Below, one piece after another: positions 54,644 through 64,000 of a stretch of DNA of 64,000 nucleotides (position 1 is the stretch's first letter; each line of letters starts with the position of its first letter). This stretch comes from Schistocerca nitens (lineage: Eukaryota; Arthropoda; Insecta; Orthoptera; Acrididae). The notes below the pieces were generated by a model that saw only the letters and a program-made list of their open reading frames with translations, searched no databases and was not told the origin of the DNA. The translations under genes and the position numbers were made by a program. The stretch is taken from NCBI RefSeq assembly GCF_023898315.1, contig NC_064614.1:501658109-501722108 (forward strand), in the 5' to 3' direction.

Positions 54644-54850
54644 CTAATACATACCAGTTGCATAATTTTCTTGATTTACATGTTCCTCATCTTCTCTCTT
54701 TCTTTTATTGTTTCTCCTGGTTATTCTGGCGTCTTTAGTTGCCTCAAGGACCCACTTTTCAGCGTCCGCCATTCTCATGGAACCAATTGTCAACCATGAT
54801 TTTCTCACATTAAACCCAGAATATGTTCCTAGCAACTCTATAATTTCTCA
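54644..54850 (-). other. Short basic open frame, unknown
   Basis: About 65 codons: GTYSGFNVRKSWLTIGSM, ADAEKWVLEATKDARITRRN, KRKREDEEH and the end YATGMY. The basic cluster and the ...YATGM(Y) end remind me of C-termini of some multicopy arthropod element proteins, but I cannot name one. A TGA cuts the frame upstream near 54855. It could be the last exon of an old element. Confidence 0.25.
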
Positions 54851-54855
54851 CCTGC

Positions 54856-55820
54856 TAACCGCCCCACGCTAAAACAAGTTACAGGCATAATAACTTTCGA
54901 GAATGACAAAATATCAAATGAAACTAGAGAAAGTTTAAAAGAAAACAACGCTCGAAAACCATAGGGTGTACGTGTGTATCTGAAGCATAGCGTACTGCGC
55001 ATGTTCTCATCATCGAACCGAGCCAGTCACATGATTTTAGGGTGAGGCTGCTTGTCTATAACGTGTGGCAATAGCGAAACTTGAATATTACACGTATTCG
55101 CCTTGTTTTATATACGCTTCTGCACTTTTGAGTTTTAGTAGCAGCTTCTGTCGTTGCTACGTATGTAATGAGAAGTGTGGGGGCGTGTACTAAAAAAAAG
55201 TGTAGTGGTAAATGTCATATTGATATGAGGTACTTTATGTGTTGAAAAGTATCGAAACACGGTATTATAGTCGTGTATTGCAGAGATAATTTCTCCGATT
55301 TTATGGCGAGTAAACTGCCAGTCAGTGTATACATATCGGTGCTATGTTCAAATGCAGATAAAATTTTTCAGGACAGTCTGATTAATTTTCTTTAATTTAT
55401 GCACGTTCCCCTACCGTTGTGTGGATCTAAGTGTTTCTGCATGAGACAGATTCCTGTACTGTGTCACCGTAACGTAAATAACTAGGATAGATTGGAGAAT
55501 ATGAATCAGTGCAATAGAAAATGGTAAAAAATCACGTTTTTCGGCAGCGGGATAAGAAGTGATAGGCAAAAATATTTTCTACTGCGCGTATTCATACTGC
55601 ACGTATTCATGCTTGTTGGCTGTCATTGATTTTATTACCTCAAAATTCGAGCAGTGATTGTGTAGATTTTTTATTTATTTATTTTTTTTTTTTGTGGGTA
55701 GTGTATGGTTTTATTTTTCCGACGAGACATGCTACTTATCTATAAAAAGCAGAAGGGTAAATAATAATAGACAAACAGGTGGTGCAAATCGTTAACCGTG
55801 TGTACTGTAGCAAGGTCATA
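54856..55820. other. Unannotated region
   Basis: AT-rich, with a T run at 55682-55694. The stretch 'agcgggataagaagtgatag' (55545-55564) recurs inverted at about 56070-56090, and 'actgcgcgtattcat' recurs inverted at 56038-56052. The hairpin repeat therefore sits inside a larger diverged inverted arrangement. Confidence 0.4.
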
Positions 55821-55823
55821 GTA

Positions 55824-55945
55824 GAAACTTTCTGGCAGATTAAAACTGTGTGCCGGACCGAGACTCGAACTCGGTCCTGCACACAGTTTTAATCTGCCAG
55901 AAAGTTTCATATCAGCGCACACTCCGCTGCAGAGTGAAAATCTCA
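55824..55945. repeat. tRNA-like repeat type F collapsed into a perfect hairpin
   Basis: The arms 55824-55853 and 55879-55908 are exact 30-base inverted repeats (gaaactttctggcag...). The 25-base centre itself folds, with ggaccgag (55855-55862) pairing with ctcggtcc (55870-55877). The centre contains the B-box-like gactcgaactcggtcc. A flank 'cactccgctgcagagtgaaa' follows. Confidence 0.9.
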
Positions 55946-56114
55946 TTCTGGAAGCTCATAGTTGTTTTTTCGTGACATTTCGGCGCGGTCTGCAGTATCA
56001 TTGTAACGTAATTAATTAGAACAAAGTTTCGACAGTATGAATACGTGCAGTAGAAAATATTGTTGGCTGTCACTTCTTATCCCGCTACCGAAAAACCGTC
56101 AATAAAGTGGAATC

Positions 56115-56314
56115 GCCGGCCGTGGTGGCCGAGAGATTCTAGGCGCTTCAGTCCGGAACCGTGCGACTGCTACGGTCCCAGGTTCGAATCCTGCCTCGGG
56201 CATGGGTGTGTGTGATGTCCTTAGAACTACTTAAACCTAACTAACCTAAGTTCTAGGGGACTGATGACCTCAGATGTTAAGTCCCATAGTGCTCAGAGTC
56301 ATTTGAACCATTTG
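56115..56314 (+). mobile_element. SINE type A1 with a 21-bp internal inversion
   Basis: The target duplication aaagtggaatc lies at 56104-56114 and 56315-56325. The body normally reads ccttag-gttagttaggtttaagtag-tt-ctaag. Here the 21 bases between cttag and ctaag are reverse-complemented (aactacttaaacctaactaac, about 56224-56244). Everything else is normal. Confidence 0.95.
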
Positions 56315-56325
56315 AAAGTGGAATC

Positions 56326-56955
56326 TGAGCTACGATATTGTGGCAAAAAAGCACAATACCATTGCACTTCACACCTTTAAGCCAACTTCAGCTCCTGGGA
56401 TCATGTTGTTAAGATGTCTGTAAAACTTATGTACAAAGTTTAGTGTACTCACGAAGGTGATCTGCCTGTAACAGCAAAGTATAACACTCAAAAAATACGG
56501 TAAGCGCTACACGGCTAATATGCGCCGTCCCAAAATCAGGTAACTTGAGCTGCAGCAGATGTTGCGGATAGAATTGTCGTTCTGCGCATCCGAATGCTCA
56601 CTCCATCGATATTTGTGCTTTATGTCGAAAATCAAAGACGCGAAAGAGCATCGTCTAGCGTATCTCATAACAGGGCTGCCAACTTGGAAAACAGATGTGT
56701 AGTCTAAATTTCTCGAGCAGGAGTGTAATTACAACACTGACGTGTGAAAGCAGCGGAAACATGGATGTTGGCGCACACCGAAAGATCTTTTAAGTTGATT
56801 TTCAAAAAACTGTTTGATGTCCAGTTGATCTCTTTCACCACCATTCTTTTTTTTAAACTCTGAACATCGATTTATGGTAAAACGAAAAATCGTTTTTTTG
56901 AAGCGGATTCACAGACGAGTTGCCTTACGAGAGTTTTGCAACGTGAGGAGATTTA
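56326..56955. other. Unannotated spacer
   Basis: Nothing recognised. Confidence 0.4.
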
Positions 56956-56959
56956 GCGA

Positions 56960-57240
56960 GTCTTCTGCGTGGCTCTTTGCTAGTGGAGGCTCCAGACGGC
57001 CGCTGCCTGTGTGGCGTCCTGACCGGACGGGACGGGACGGGACGGGACGGGACGGGACACACCACAGCTGTGGCGCGCCGCGCTGTTTGTTGTTGTTTGG
57101 CTGGGCGGTCGTCATCAGGCGCGGCGTGGTGTGGCGCCGCAGCGGCAATCAATACTGCGCACGCGCCTCGCCTGGTCCCGCCCGCCTTGCCCGGACGGCA
57201 AGCTCCGTTTCCTTTCCACCGCCGATCGTAATGCACTCGA
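56960..57240. promoter_or_regulatory. CpG-rich segment with GGGAC repeats and an NRF-1-like site
   Basis: CG-rich DNA holding seven units of a 5-base repeat (GGACG) at 57025-57059 and TGCGCACGCGCC at 57156-57167, close to the NRF-1 (insect Ewg) consensus. The overlapping frames on both strands are not convincing proteins. It is a possible promoter. Confidence 0.35.
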
Positions 57241-57602
57241 GGCTACGCACAGTCTCCTAATACCCGACGCCCGTAGGTACTCAAAAGGCAGGACGCATTT
57301 GTTCTGACCGTCAAAGTGGCTCCTGGTCGAGTTTTGAAATAGTGGCGCTCTCTGTTATCGGCTATCGTAAATCGGGTATACTTTGATCGCCCTGGTTACT
57401 TCGACCCATTAAACACCAAAAGTTTTACAGCTCTCTGATGGCTCCCAGTTGGACGTTTAGTATTAGCTTGACGCATAAGTTCGTAGCGTTTTTGTTTTGC
57501 AGGTACGTGTTCCGGTTGCTAAGGGTTTATTTATCGATTATCGTTTTATTTGTAGTTCACTGTTGATATTTGGTTTATATGCTGTCATTTTGTCATCTGG
57601 AG

Positions 57603-57784
57603 GAGTGGCCGAGCGATTCTAGGCTCTACGGTCCGGAACCGCGAGACCGCTACGATCGCAGGTTCGAATCCCGCCTCGGGCATGGATGTGTGTCATGTCC
57701 TTAGCTTAGTTAGGTTTAAGTAGTTCTAAGTTCAAGGGGACTGACGACCTCAGAAGTTAAGTCCCATAGTGGTCAGAACCATTT
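57603..57784 (+). mobile_element. tRNA-derived SINE type A1 in mariner
   Basis: Flanked by ttttgtcatctggag (57588-57602) and ttttgtgatctggag (57785-57799), which differ by one base. The 5' end is slightly shortened, starting 'gagtggccgagcgattctag'. Confidence 0.88.
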
Positions 57785-57910
57785 TTTTGTGATCTGGAGA
57801 TGATGAGTGGAGCTGTGTACGCTAGAAAATGGAGTGCCTAGTGGAGAAATAGGAACTTTTCCGACATATTTTTCTGTTTTAGTTCAGTAGAGGGGTGGCA
57901 GCAACGGAGG

Positions 57911-58108
57911 GCCGCGCGGGATTAGCCGAGCGGTCTCAGGCGCTGTAGTCATGAAGTGTGCGGCTGTTCCCAGCGGAGGTTAGAGTCCCCCCTCGGGCAT
58001 GGGTGTGTGTTTGTCCTTAGGATAATTTAGGTTAAGTAGTGTGTAAGCTTAGGGACTGATGACCTTAGCAGTTAAGTCCCATAAGATTTCACACACATTT
58101 GAACATTT
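57911..58108 (+). mobile_element. tRNA-derived SINE type A2 in mariner
   Basis: The target duplication cagcaacggagg lies at 57899-57910 and 58109-58120. The head is 'ccgcgcgggattagccgagc' and the tail 'aagtagtgtgtaagcttagg' and 'cacacacatttgaacat'. Confidence 0.9.
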
Positions 58109-58119
58109 CAGCAACGGAG

Positions 58120-59068
58120 GCAGCCACAAACATTTGCGCCGTGTATGGTGACAGTGGTACTGGACTGAGCACAACAAGAAAATGGTTTTCTCGTTTTAAG
58201 GAGAATCGTTTTGCCACTAGTGACTCTGCACGTTCAGGAAGATCTCCAGGGCGTGACGAAGATAGTTTAAACGCATTAATCGACAATGATCCCCGTCAGT
58301 GTACTCGAGAATAGGCATATGAGATAAAATGTGATCATTCTACTATCGTGCGACATTTCCATACAATGGGGAAAATCGGGTGAATGAGTACCGCATCTCT
58401 AAGCCAAAATCACAAAAACCGCCGGTGGCCATATGCGCATCTCTGCTTGCTCGTCATCAACTGGCTTGTGAACAACACAGACTATTCCTATCCTGTGTCG
58501 CCTCTGGTGACGTGAAATGGTGCTAACATAAGGATAAGAAAGGAATGATTGAGCCGAAACGAAGCAGCAACTCCCCGCACATAGACCTGCGCACACCCAC
58601 AAAGAGAATGTTGTTCATCTCATCGAAAAGTGACTGTGTGGTCTACTAAGAATAGCTTCCTCGAGGGGTAACCATCACTGCTCACGTTTATTGTTAACAG
58701 CTGAGACGTCTTACATACGCAGTCTGACAACAATGGCCCGAAAGACTGCGCAAATTGATGTTATTGCAGGATGACGCCGTCCCGCATTCTGCAAGACAGA
58801 TAGAAAACTCTATACAGGAGAAGGAGTGGGAAGTCATTCCGCATACACTTTACTTACCTGTCCTTGCGCCCTCAAATTTGCACCTTTTCCGCTCTCTATG
58901 GAACAGCCTTCAATGAACTTCTTTACTAGGAGAAAATGCGTTCCGAACATGGCTCGACGAGTTCTTCGCTTCAAAGCACATGATATCTACAGTTCCGCAA
59001 TCGAAAAGTTACATCAGCCTTGGAAGACTCTTGTAAACAATGAAAGAGGATACATTATTGATGATTGA
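58120..59068 (+). pseudogene. mariner transposase remnant
   Basis: 58126-58312 encodes CAVYGDSGTGLSTTRKWFSR, FKENRF and DSARSGRSPGRDED, the N-terminal DNA-binding region. Later, in broken frames, come SGDVKWC (first catalytic motif, normally GDEKW), LQDDAVPHSAR (second Asp) and APSNLHLFRSLWNSL (third Asp changed to Asn). The end is LLMIEVSV. Many frameshifts are present and no function is possible. Confidence 0.78.
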
Positions 59069-59121
59069 AGTCTCTGTTAAACTTATCAAAAAACCCTACG
59101 AGCTGATGCACCAATCCAGTA

Positions 59122-59427
59122 ACTGTTCTGTGCTACAGTTGCATCAGTATATGCTAAATGCCGCCCTGTAGTGCCGATTTTCATGTCCAACGGTTGGCGA
59201 ATCTGTTTCGACGTATAATTGTTAAAATTACGTTGAAAACGGATTGTGCAAAATCCACCGACATCAATGTTAAAAAAATATATCGGCTCAACCACTTGTT
59301 TGTAGTAGCCGATATATTTTTTAACATTGACATTCACAACCACGACCTCTCATCCAGTATGGATAAAATCAAAGTCCACCGACATCATTTAACCGCAAAG
59401 TGATCGATGTTTTCAACTGTGTTGCGC
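59122..59427. repeat. Hairpin-bearing segment
   Basis: The arms 59265-59288 and 59307-59329 are inverted copies of about 23 bases, differing by one A/T in a run, around an 18-base loop. The 12-mer ccaccgacatca lies just before the hairpin (about 59255) and again at about 59376. I recognise no family. Confidence 0.8.
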
Positions 59428-59435
59428 ATGTTACT

Positions 59436-59630
59436 GCCGGCAGCTGTGGCCGAGCGGTTCTAGGCGCTTCAGTCCGGAACGGCGCTTCTGCTACGGTCGC
59501 AGGTTCGAGTCCTGCCTCGGGCATGGATGTGTGTGATGTCCTTACGATAGTTAGGTTTAAGTAGTTCTAAGTCTACGGGACTGATGACCTTAGATGTTAA
59601 GTACCATAGTGCTTAGAGCCATTTGAACCA
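59436..59630 (+). mobile_element. tRNA-derived SINE type A1
   Basis: The target duplication atgttact lies at 59428-59435 and 59631-59638. The body has small changes (cttacgatagttagg, ctaagtctacggg). Confidence 0.9.
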
Positions 59631-59638
59631 ATGTTACT

Positions 59639-60237
59639 CGATTAATTCTCAAAACAGATGACTGATTGGTTTGATTACTGAGGTCATGTGCGTGATTTCT
59701 CTGTTTCTGGGTTACTTTGACCACTGCTCATTGAAACCCCAGGATTACAGATACACAATTTATTAAACTGTGTTCGACGCCAGTGTCAGTGTGGAACTAA
59801 GGAGTACATACATTAACCATCGGTATACAGACGAAGGATCATTTGTAATTGTTAATGTACCTCCAACTAAGAAAATAAATGTCAGTCGTATAGTTTTCAA
59901 ATTGTGAGACAGATGCAACATGTAACGTCAAATATCTCTGGAAATGAGATAAGAGGTTTGTTTGGCTACAAGTGGCAGATATTATCTCGATAAGTGAAGA
60001 ACAGATACCAGTAATTCCAACTGCATTGGACGTTTTGAAACGAGAATCTAGGTCTAAGATGGACGAAATTCAAAGTATTATAATCAGCTAAATCTGGAGC
60101 TGTTTGTGTTGTACCCCGTCTTCGTACCATTATATTTATAATTTTGATGACTGATCACACTATTTGAGTCATGTACCATACTATGTTTTTTCTTTTATGT
60201 GGCTTAATAAAGCACTTAAGAAAACTTTAGACCGGTG
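59639..60237. other. Unannotated spacer
   Basis: Nothing recognised. Confidence 0.4.
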
Positions 60238-60239
60238 TA

Positions 60240-61545
60240 CGAGGATGAGTCAAATGAAAACCTTAAATTTGTAATAACAAATCAAAATTTCGCGCCGTTA
60301 TCCTGTAAGTTGGTAAGCGTGCTATAAACAGCGTGCAGAATGGCCTGTAGGTGGCAGCATAGTGCAGATGCACACATAGCGTCACCAGTATCGGTATAAA
60401 GATGGCCGCCCCACTTGAGACTTGCACCAGGGAAGAACAGCGTTCTGTTATTCGTTTGCGTAGTGAAGGTGTGAAACCTATTGAAATTCATCGACGAATG
60501 AAGGTTCGGTAATATGATGCATGTTTGCCACAGCAGCAAGTCTACGAATGGAGTAGGAAGTCCGCAAATGGTGTGACATGAGTGGAAGAAGATCCTCGTC
60601 CAGGTCAGGCACAACGAGTTGTGACTCCACAGAACATTGCAGCAGTTCAAGCCCCAGTGAAGGAAAACCGCCGAGTGACACTGAATGACAATGCAGCATG
60701 TTTACAGATTAGTCATGGGTCAGCACACCACAGTGTGCATGATGTGTTCCAGTTTCACAAAGTGTCTGCAAGATGGGTGCCACGGCAGCTGATTCCTGAA
60801 ATGAGAGAACGACGTGTTGAAGCTTGTGAAGAACTTCTTCGGCGCTTTCAACGAGAAGGTGATGGCTTTCTTGCAAGAATCGGTGCTGGGGATGAAACCT
60901 GGGTTCACTTCCACCAATCGGAAACGAAGAGAGCGAGCAAGGGTTGGCGCCATTCCTTATCACCAAAACCAAAGAAGTTTCGAACAGAACCATCAGCAGG
61001 GAAGGTTATGCTGACTCTCTTTTGGGACGAAAAAGGCGTCATTTTGGAGCATTACATGCCTAGAGGCACCACTGTCACCAGTGCATCATACACAGATCCC
61101 CTAAAAAATCATCTGCGGCCTGCAATCAAATCAAAGCGACGTGGATTGCTGTCAGCAGGTGTCCTTTTGCAGTATGACAATGCAAGGCCCGACACTGCCC
61201 GTACAACAGTTGCAACCGTCACAGACCTGCATTTTGAGTGTCTTCCTCATCCACCATACTCACCAGACCTTGCCCCATGTGACTTTCATATGTTTGGACC
61301 ACTCAAAGACGCAATGGGAGGAAAGAAGTTCCGTTCTGATGAAGAGGTACGCCACGCGGTGCATGAGTGGTTGCGCGGACTACGAAAAGAATTTTTTTCC
61401 AAAGGAATTTATGCACTTTGTAAGCGCTGGAGGGCTTGCATTGAGCGTGGGGGAGATTATGTTGAAAAGTGATAGAGCTTTGTGCTACTTCTGCACAATA
61501 AATAATATTTAAAAATATTTAAGGTTTTCATTTGACTCATCCTCG
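60240..61545 (+). mobile_element. Nearly intact mariner with perfect terminal repeats
   Basis: The 29-base terminal repeats (60240-60268, starting cgaggatgagtcaaatg, and 61517-61545) are exact inverse copies flanked by TA (60238-60239, 61546-61547). The element is 1306 bp and has one transposase frame with only two stops. It is the youngest-looking DNA transposon in the window. Confidence 0.95.
60402..61472 (+). pseudogene. mariner transposase, DD34D, two nonsense codons
   Basis: A continuous frame of 356 residues from ATG 60402 to the stop at 61472, interrupted only by TAA 60510-60512 (codon 37) and TGA 60579-60581 (codon 60). It has the N-terminal helix-turn-helix (REEQRSVIRLRSEGVKPIEI), the WVPRQL linker motif, GAGDETWVHFHQ (first Asp), QYDNARPDTARTTV (second Asp) and YSPDLAPCDFHMFGPLK (third Asp, with 34 residues between second and third). 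It ends IERGGDYVEK. The length equals the mariner norm of about 345-360 residues. The first nonsense region is also slightly altered in sequence. Confidence 0.93.
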
Positions 61546-61547
61546 TA

Positions 61548-62160
61548 TTTCTTTCTCAGTGGTCAAAGTTTCATTGTGTTTTTGAAGCATTGACGACAAT
61601 TGGAATGGTAGCTGCTAGCTGTGGTGAAACTGATAGACGGATAAATGTGTCCCCAAATCCATGCTAAGTTTCACCACGTACACTTTTCCCTATTACTTCC
61701 TCATGATTTTAGAAAACGTATTGTACTAATTAGTATGTAATCTTTTCATACAAGCCACTATGTTCTCTAAAATAAATAACACATAAGTTAAAAAACAGTC
61801 TTGACAATCGCATTTGAATCTGAATATTGATCAAAGTATAGCCGGTTTACGGTACGTGTAACTCTCATGTCAGTTTGAACCTGAACTCATCCGACAAAAT
61901 ATTGGAGGCCATACATGGATATTCTCAGCGCATTTTTGCAAGGGATCCGCGGTCTTCGGTAACTCATTGCGAGGTAATTACATTTTGTTTGCTTCTCACC
62001 TTCATTTATCTTTGTATCCATATTGCACTCAAAATATCTGCAGATTAGTGCAAATGTCGACCGTATTTAGGAACACTTTCCTCGTCGCTCTTAAGCTTGC
62101 ATTTAGTACTGCTGGTTCCTGTCTTGGATATGTTTTCTCGGCAGTGTTGTACATCTACAC
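61548..62160. other. Unannotated spacer
   Basis: Nothing recognised. Confidence 0.4.
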
Positions 62161-62166
62161 AACTGC

Positions 62167-62720
62167 ATCTACGTGATTACTCTGCAATTCACAATTAAGT
62201 GCCTGGCAGAAGGTTCATCGAACCACCTTCAGGCTCTTTCTCCGCCCTTCCACTCTCGAACGGCTCGCGGGGGAAACGAACACTTAAATCTTCCCGTGCG
62301 AGCTCTGATTTATTTTATCATGATCATTTTCCATATGTAGGTGGGCGCCAACATAATATTTTCGAAATCGGAGGAGAAACTTGGTGACTGAAATTTCACG
62401 AAAAGATCCTGCCGCATCGATAAACTCCTTTGTTTAATGATTGCCACCGCAATTCGCGTATCATATCCGTAGCACTCTCTCATCTACTTCGCGATAATAC
62501 AAAACTTGCTGCCCATCTTCGAACTTTTTCTATGTCCTCCGTCAGTCCCATATAATTCGGATCCCACACTGCGCAGCAGTACTCCACAACAGGGCGGACA
62601 AGCATGGTGTAAACGGTCTGTTTAGTAGACCTGTTGCGCTTTCTAAGTGGTTTCCTTTCCCCATAACATTGCTTGTGTGATGGTTAAAATTTAAGTAATT
62701 CGATTGTGTCGTTCCCAGGT
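62167..62720 (-). mobile_element. 3' fragment of a jockey-like non-LTR element
   Basis: On the plus strand it starts 'tctacgtgattactctgcaa' and 'ttaagtgcctggcagaaggt', the complement of a retroelement 3' UTR. Around 62545-62600 the minus strand encodes an AQCGIRIIWD / SVWDPNYMGL-like stretch, the conserved C-terminal reverse-transcriptase block also seen at 17197 and 22075. It is truncated at 5' and full of stops. Confidence 0.6.
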
Positions 62721-64000
62721 AAAGTCTGTTAATTCCCGTCGTGCGGCCATAATGATGTCGGAGACGTTTTTAAATGAGACACCTGAGTGCAAACGACAGC
62801 TCCGCTGTTGCACTATCCTTTTATACCTTGTGTACACGACACTACCGCCATCTGTACACTGTATGTTTGCCCCATCACTTTTGTCACGTTCGAGTACGTC
62901 ACTGTGTACCTCCTATATGTGTATGCTGAATACTGGTGCATCTATATGTGTGGCTGCAATACACAACTCAATTTCTTGTAAACTGTTCAACTGTTCTGTC
63001 CAGATAGTACACAAGTGTTCAACTCTAAAGCTGCAGCTTTTCAAATAATTCTTAAAGGACATACAAAGAACATTTCATTGTTAATTTAGATATTTAGCCA
63101 CTAATATGGACTGAATTGGCAATAGCCCAAACGTGTACCAACGGTGATTTATCATTTCTTATTATGTTACCAGTAGGATTTTTATAGTGCACTACCACTG
63201 CGGATCCGTGTTCGATTTTCTTCTTGTTTGCTCTTTTTCTTTATACTATGGCTGTAAATCTTGTTTTATTTCGAATCAGTCATTCGTTAAGCCTAATGAC
63301 TACCAAGAATTGTCAAAGCAAGTTATAATATAATATTTCCTTTGCTGAGATGGCTGTATGGGCACGTTCCGACAGCCAATAAATAAAAAAAAAAAAAAAA
63401 AACGAAAGCTTGAGGGGAAAGAGTAAAGTGGGCTTTACTGTTGCCAACAGCAAGTACCATGAATCAACAGAACAAGTTTGTTTCCAAAGAGGACACTCAG
63501 CGCTTGCCGTCCACATTTGCTCTGTTGCGCAGATATTTTCAGTACGATACAGAAACAAAGATAAACGTGGGTAAAAAATGAAGCAATATGCAATTACTCT
63601 GTGACGAAGAACCACATCACGGAAGCCATACCGAAATACTTTGAAAATATCCTCTAACAATCTCCGGAATTTTATTGGTGGAGTTAGGGCTTGTCCCTTA
63701 TACAGAGTAAATACTGCAAATCGTACCAAATCTCACATATGGTAATCGATTCAGAATACCAAATTAATGCTTTTAGTAACTGGTAATAAGTAAAGATTTA
63801 AGTATTGTTCTATGCGTTTAATTTTATGGAACAACTGCAATTATTTTCTCTTTAGAGGTATGTGTCTCTACTGCACTTGATAGACAATGAAAACGGGTGC
63901 AATGATATAGCGCATTCCGTGTGTACAGTGACACTTACCGCTAAAATAACCGGCAATCCCGATCACTTTGATTCTAAAGTCTTTTACCATACGGCTTCTG
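62721..64000. other. Unannotated region
   Basis: A run of 18 or more A lies at about 63386-63402. The minus frame 63313-63729 (138 codons) crosses that run as poly-Phe and has no motif, so I do not call it. Confidence 0.4.

Larger units (their letters stand above)
57461..59119 (+). mobile_element. mariner element split by two SINEs
   Basis: The left end reads 'gacgcataagttcgtagcgt' followed by T. The right end, inverted, reads 'gcatcagctcgtagggtttt', so the terminal repeats match imperfectly. SINEs at 57603-57784 and 57911-58108 interrupt it. Without them and their duplications the element is about 1.25 kb, the usual mariner size. The transposase remnant lies between 57800 and 59068. Confidence 0.78.

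Noticed and set aside
59265..59329. Hairpin as a microRNA precursor
   Set aside because: The stem is too perfect and too short for a typical animal pre-miRNA. The flanking direct repeats point to a repair or repeat origin. Kept only as a structural finding.
63313..63729. 138-residue minus-strand frame
   Set aside because: It contains a poly-Phe run from an A tract and has no motif or neighbouring gene structure.
1..64000. CRISPR arrays, operons, bacterial-type genes, or integrated viral genes
   Set aside because: No regularly spaced short repeats, no compact gene clusters with ribosome binding sites, and no viral capsid, envelope or polymerase frames are seen. All polymerase-like frames are retrotransposon reverse transcriptases.

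Overview
This 64 kb window looks like non-genic, repeat-dominated DNA from a large arthropod genome, most likely an orthopteran insect (grasshopper or locust type). That assignment is an inference. It rests on at least 18 copies of tRNA-headed SINEs, several Tc1/mariner families, an RTE-type retrotransposon with a CAA-repeat tail, jockey/CR1-type non-LTR elements and a Penelope-like fragment. All of these occur together in orthopteran genomes as I know them. I could not support any intact host protein-coding gene, rRNA gene or genuine tRNA gene. Nearly every open frame with recognisable homology belongs to a mobile element, and all carry at least one lesion.

Layout. 1-3.0 kb: an inverted pair of a moderate repeat and a retroelement tail. 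3.0-6.35 kb: an almost complete RTE element on the minus strand with a 10-bp target duplication and a 22-G run at its 5' end. 6.58-8.16 kb: a complete Tc1/mariner-superfamily transposon with about 124-bp inverted repeats and an apparent DD41D catalytic triad. 8.2-13 kb: mostly featureless. 13.1-15.4 kb: a SINE, then the remnant of a transposase-like gene split by another SINE. 16.8-18.9 kb: a jockey-like retroelement with a Tc1 transposon lodged inside its coding region. 19-23.9 kb: SINEs, a mariner remnant, a second copy of the same retroelement and a degenerate transposon. 24-32 kb: CpG-rich DNA, an RTE tail, SINEs, a Penelope-like fragment, a 2 x 159 bp tandem duplication and a mariner remnant. 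32-34.4 kb: a diverged repeat hit by three SINEs. 36.5-37 kb: a CpG island. 38-42 kb: mariner and Tc1 remnants.

43.1-48.5 kb is the most complex part. A Tc1 element was split by a hAT-like element (8-bp target duplication). That element was then hit by a non-LTR retrotransposon, which was itself hit by a SINE. 49-52.3 kb holds a Tc1 end, a CpG island with a consensus CRE and an RFX X-box, and a 768-bp foldback element flanked by TTAA. 53.9-64 kb holds more SINEs (one with an exact 21-bp internal inversion), strong hairpins, a mariner split by two SINEs, a nearly intact mariner with perfect 29-bp terminal repeats, and a last retroelement tail.

The genes do not form a pathway. The order of events can be read from the nesting: DNA transposons and old non-LTR elements first, then SINEs, many of which keep clean target duplications and so appear young. 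The only signals that could belong to host genes are several CpG-rich stretches, most convincingly 50.07-50.36 kb. I saw no convincing new defence or enzymatic system. The structural oddities listed in the findings are the real interest of this window.
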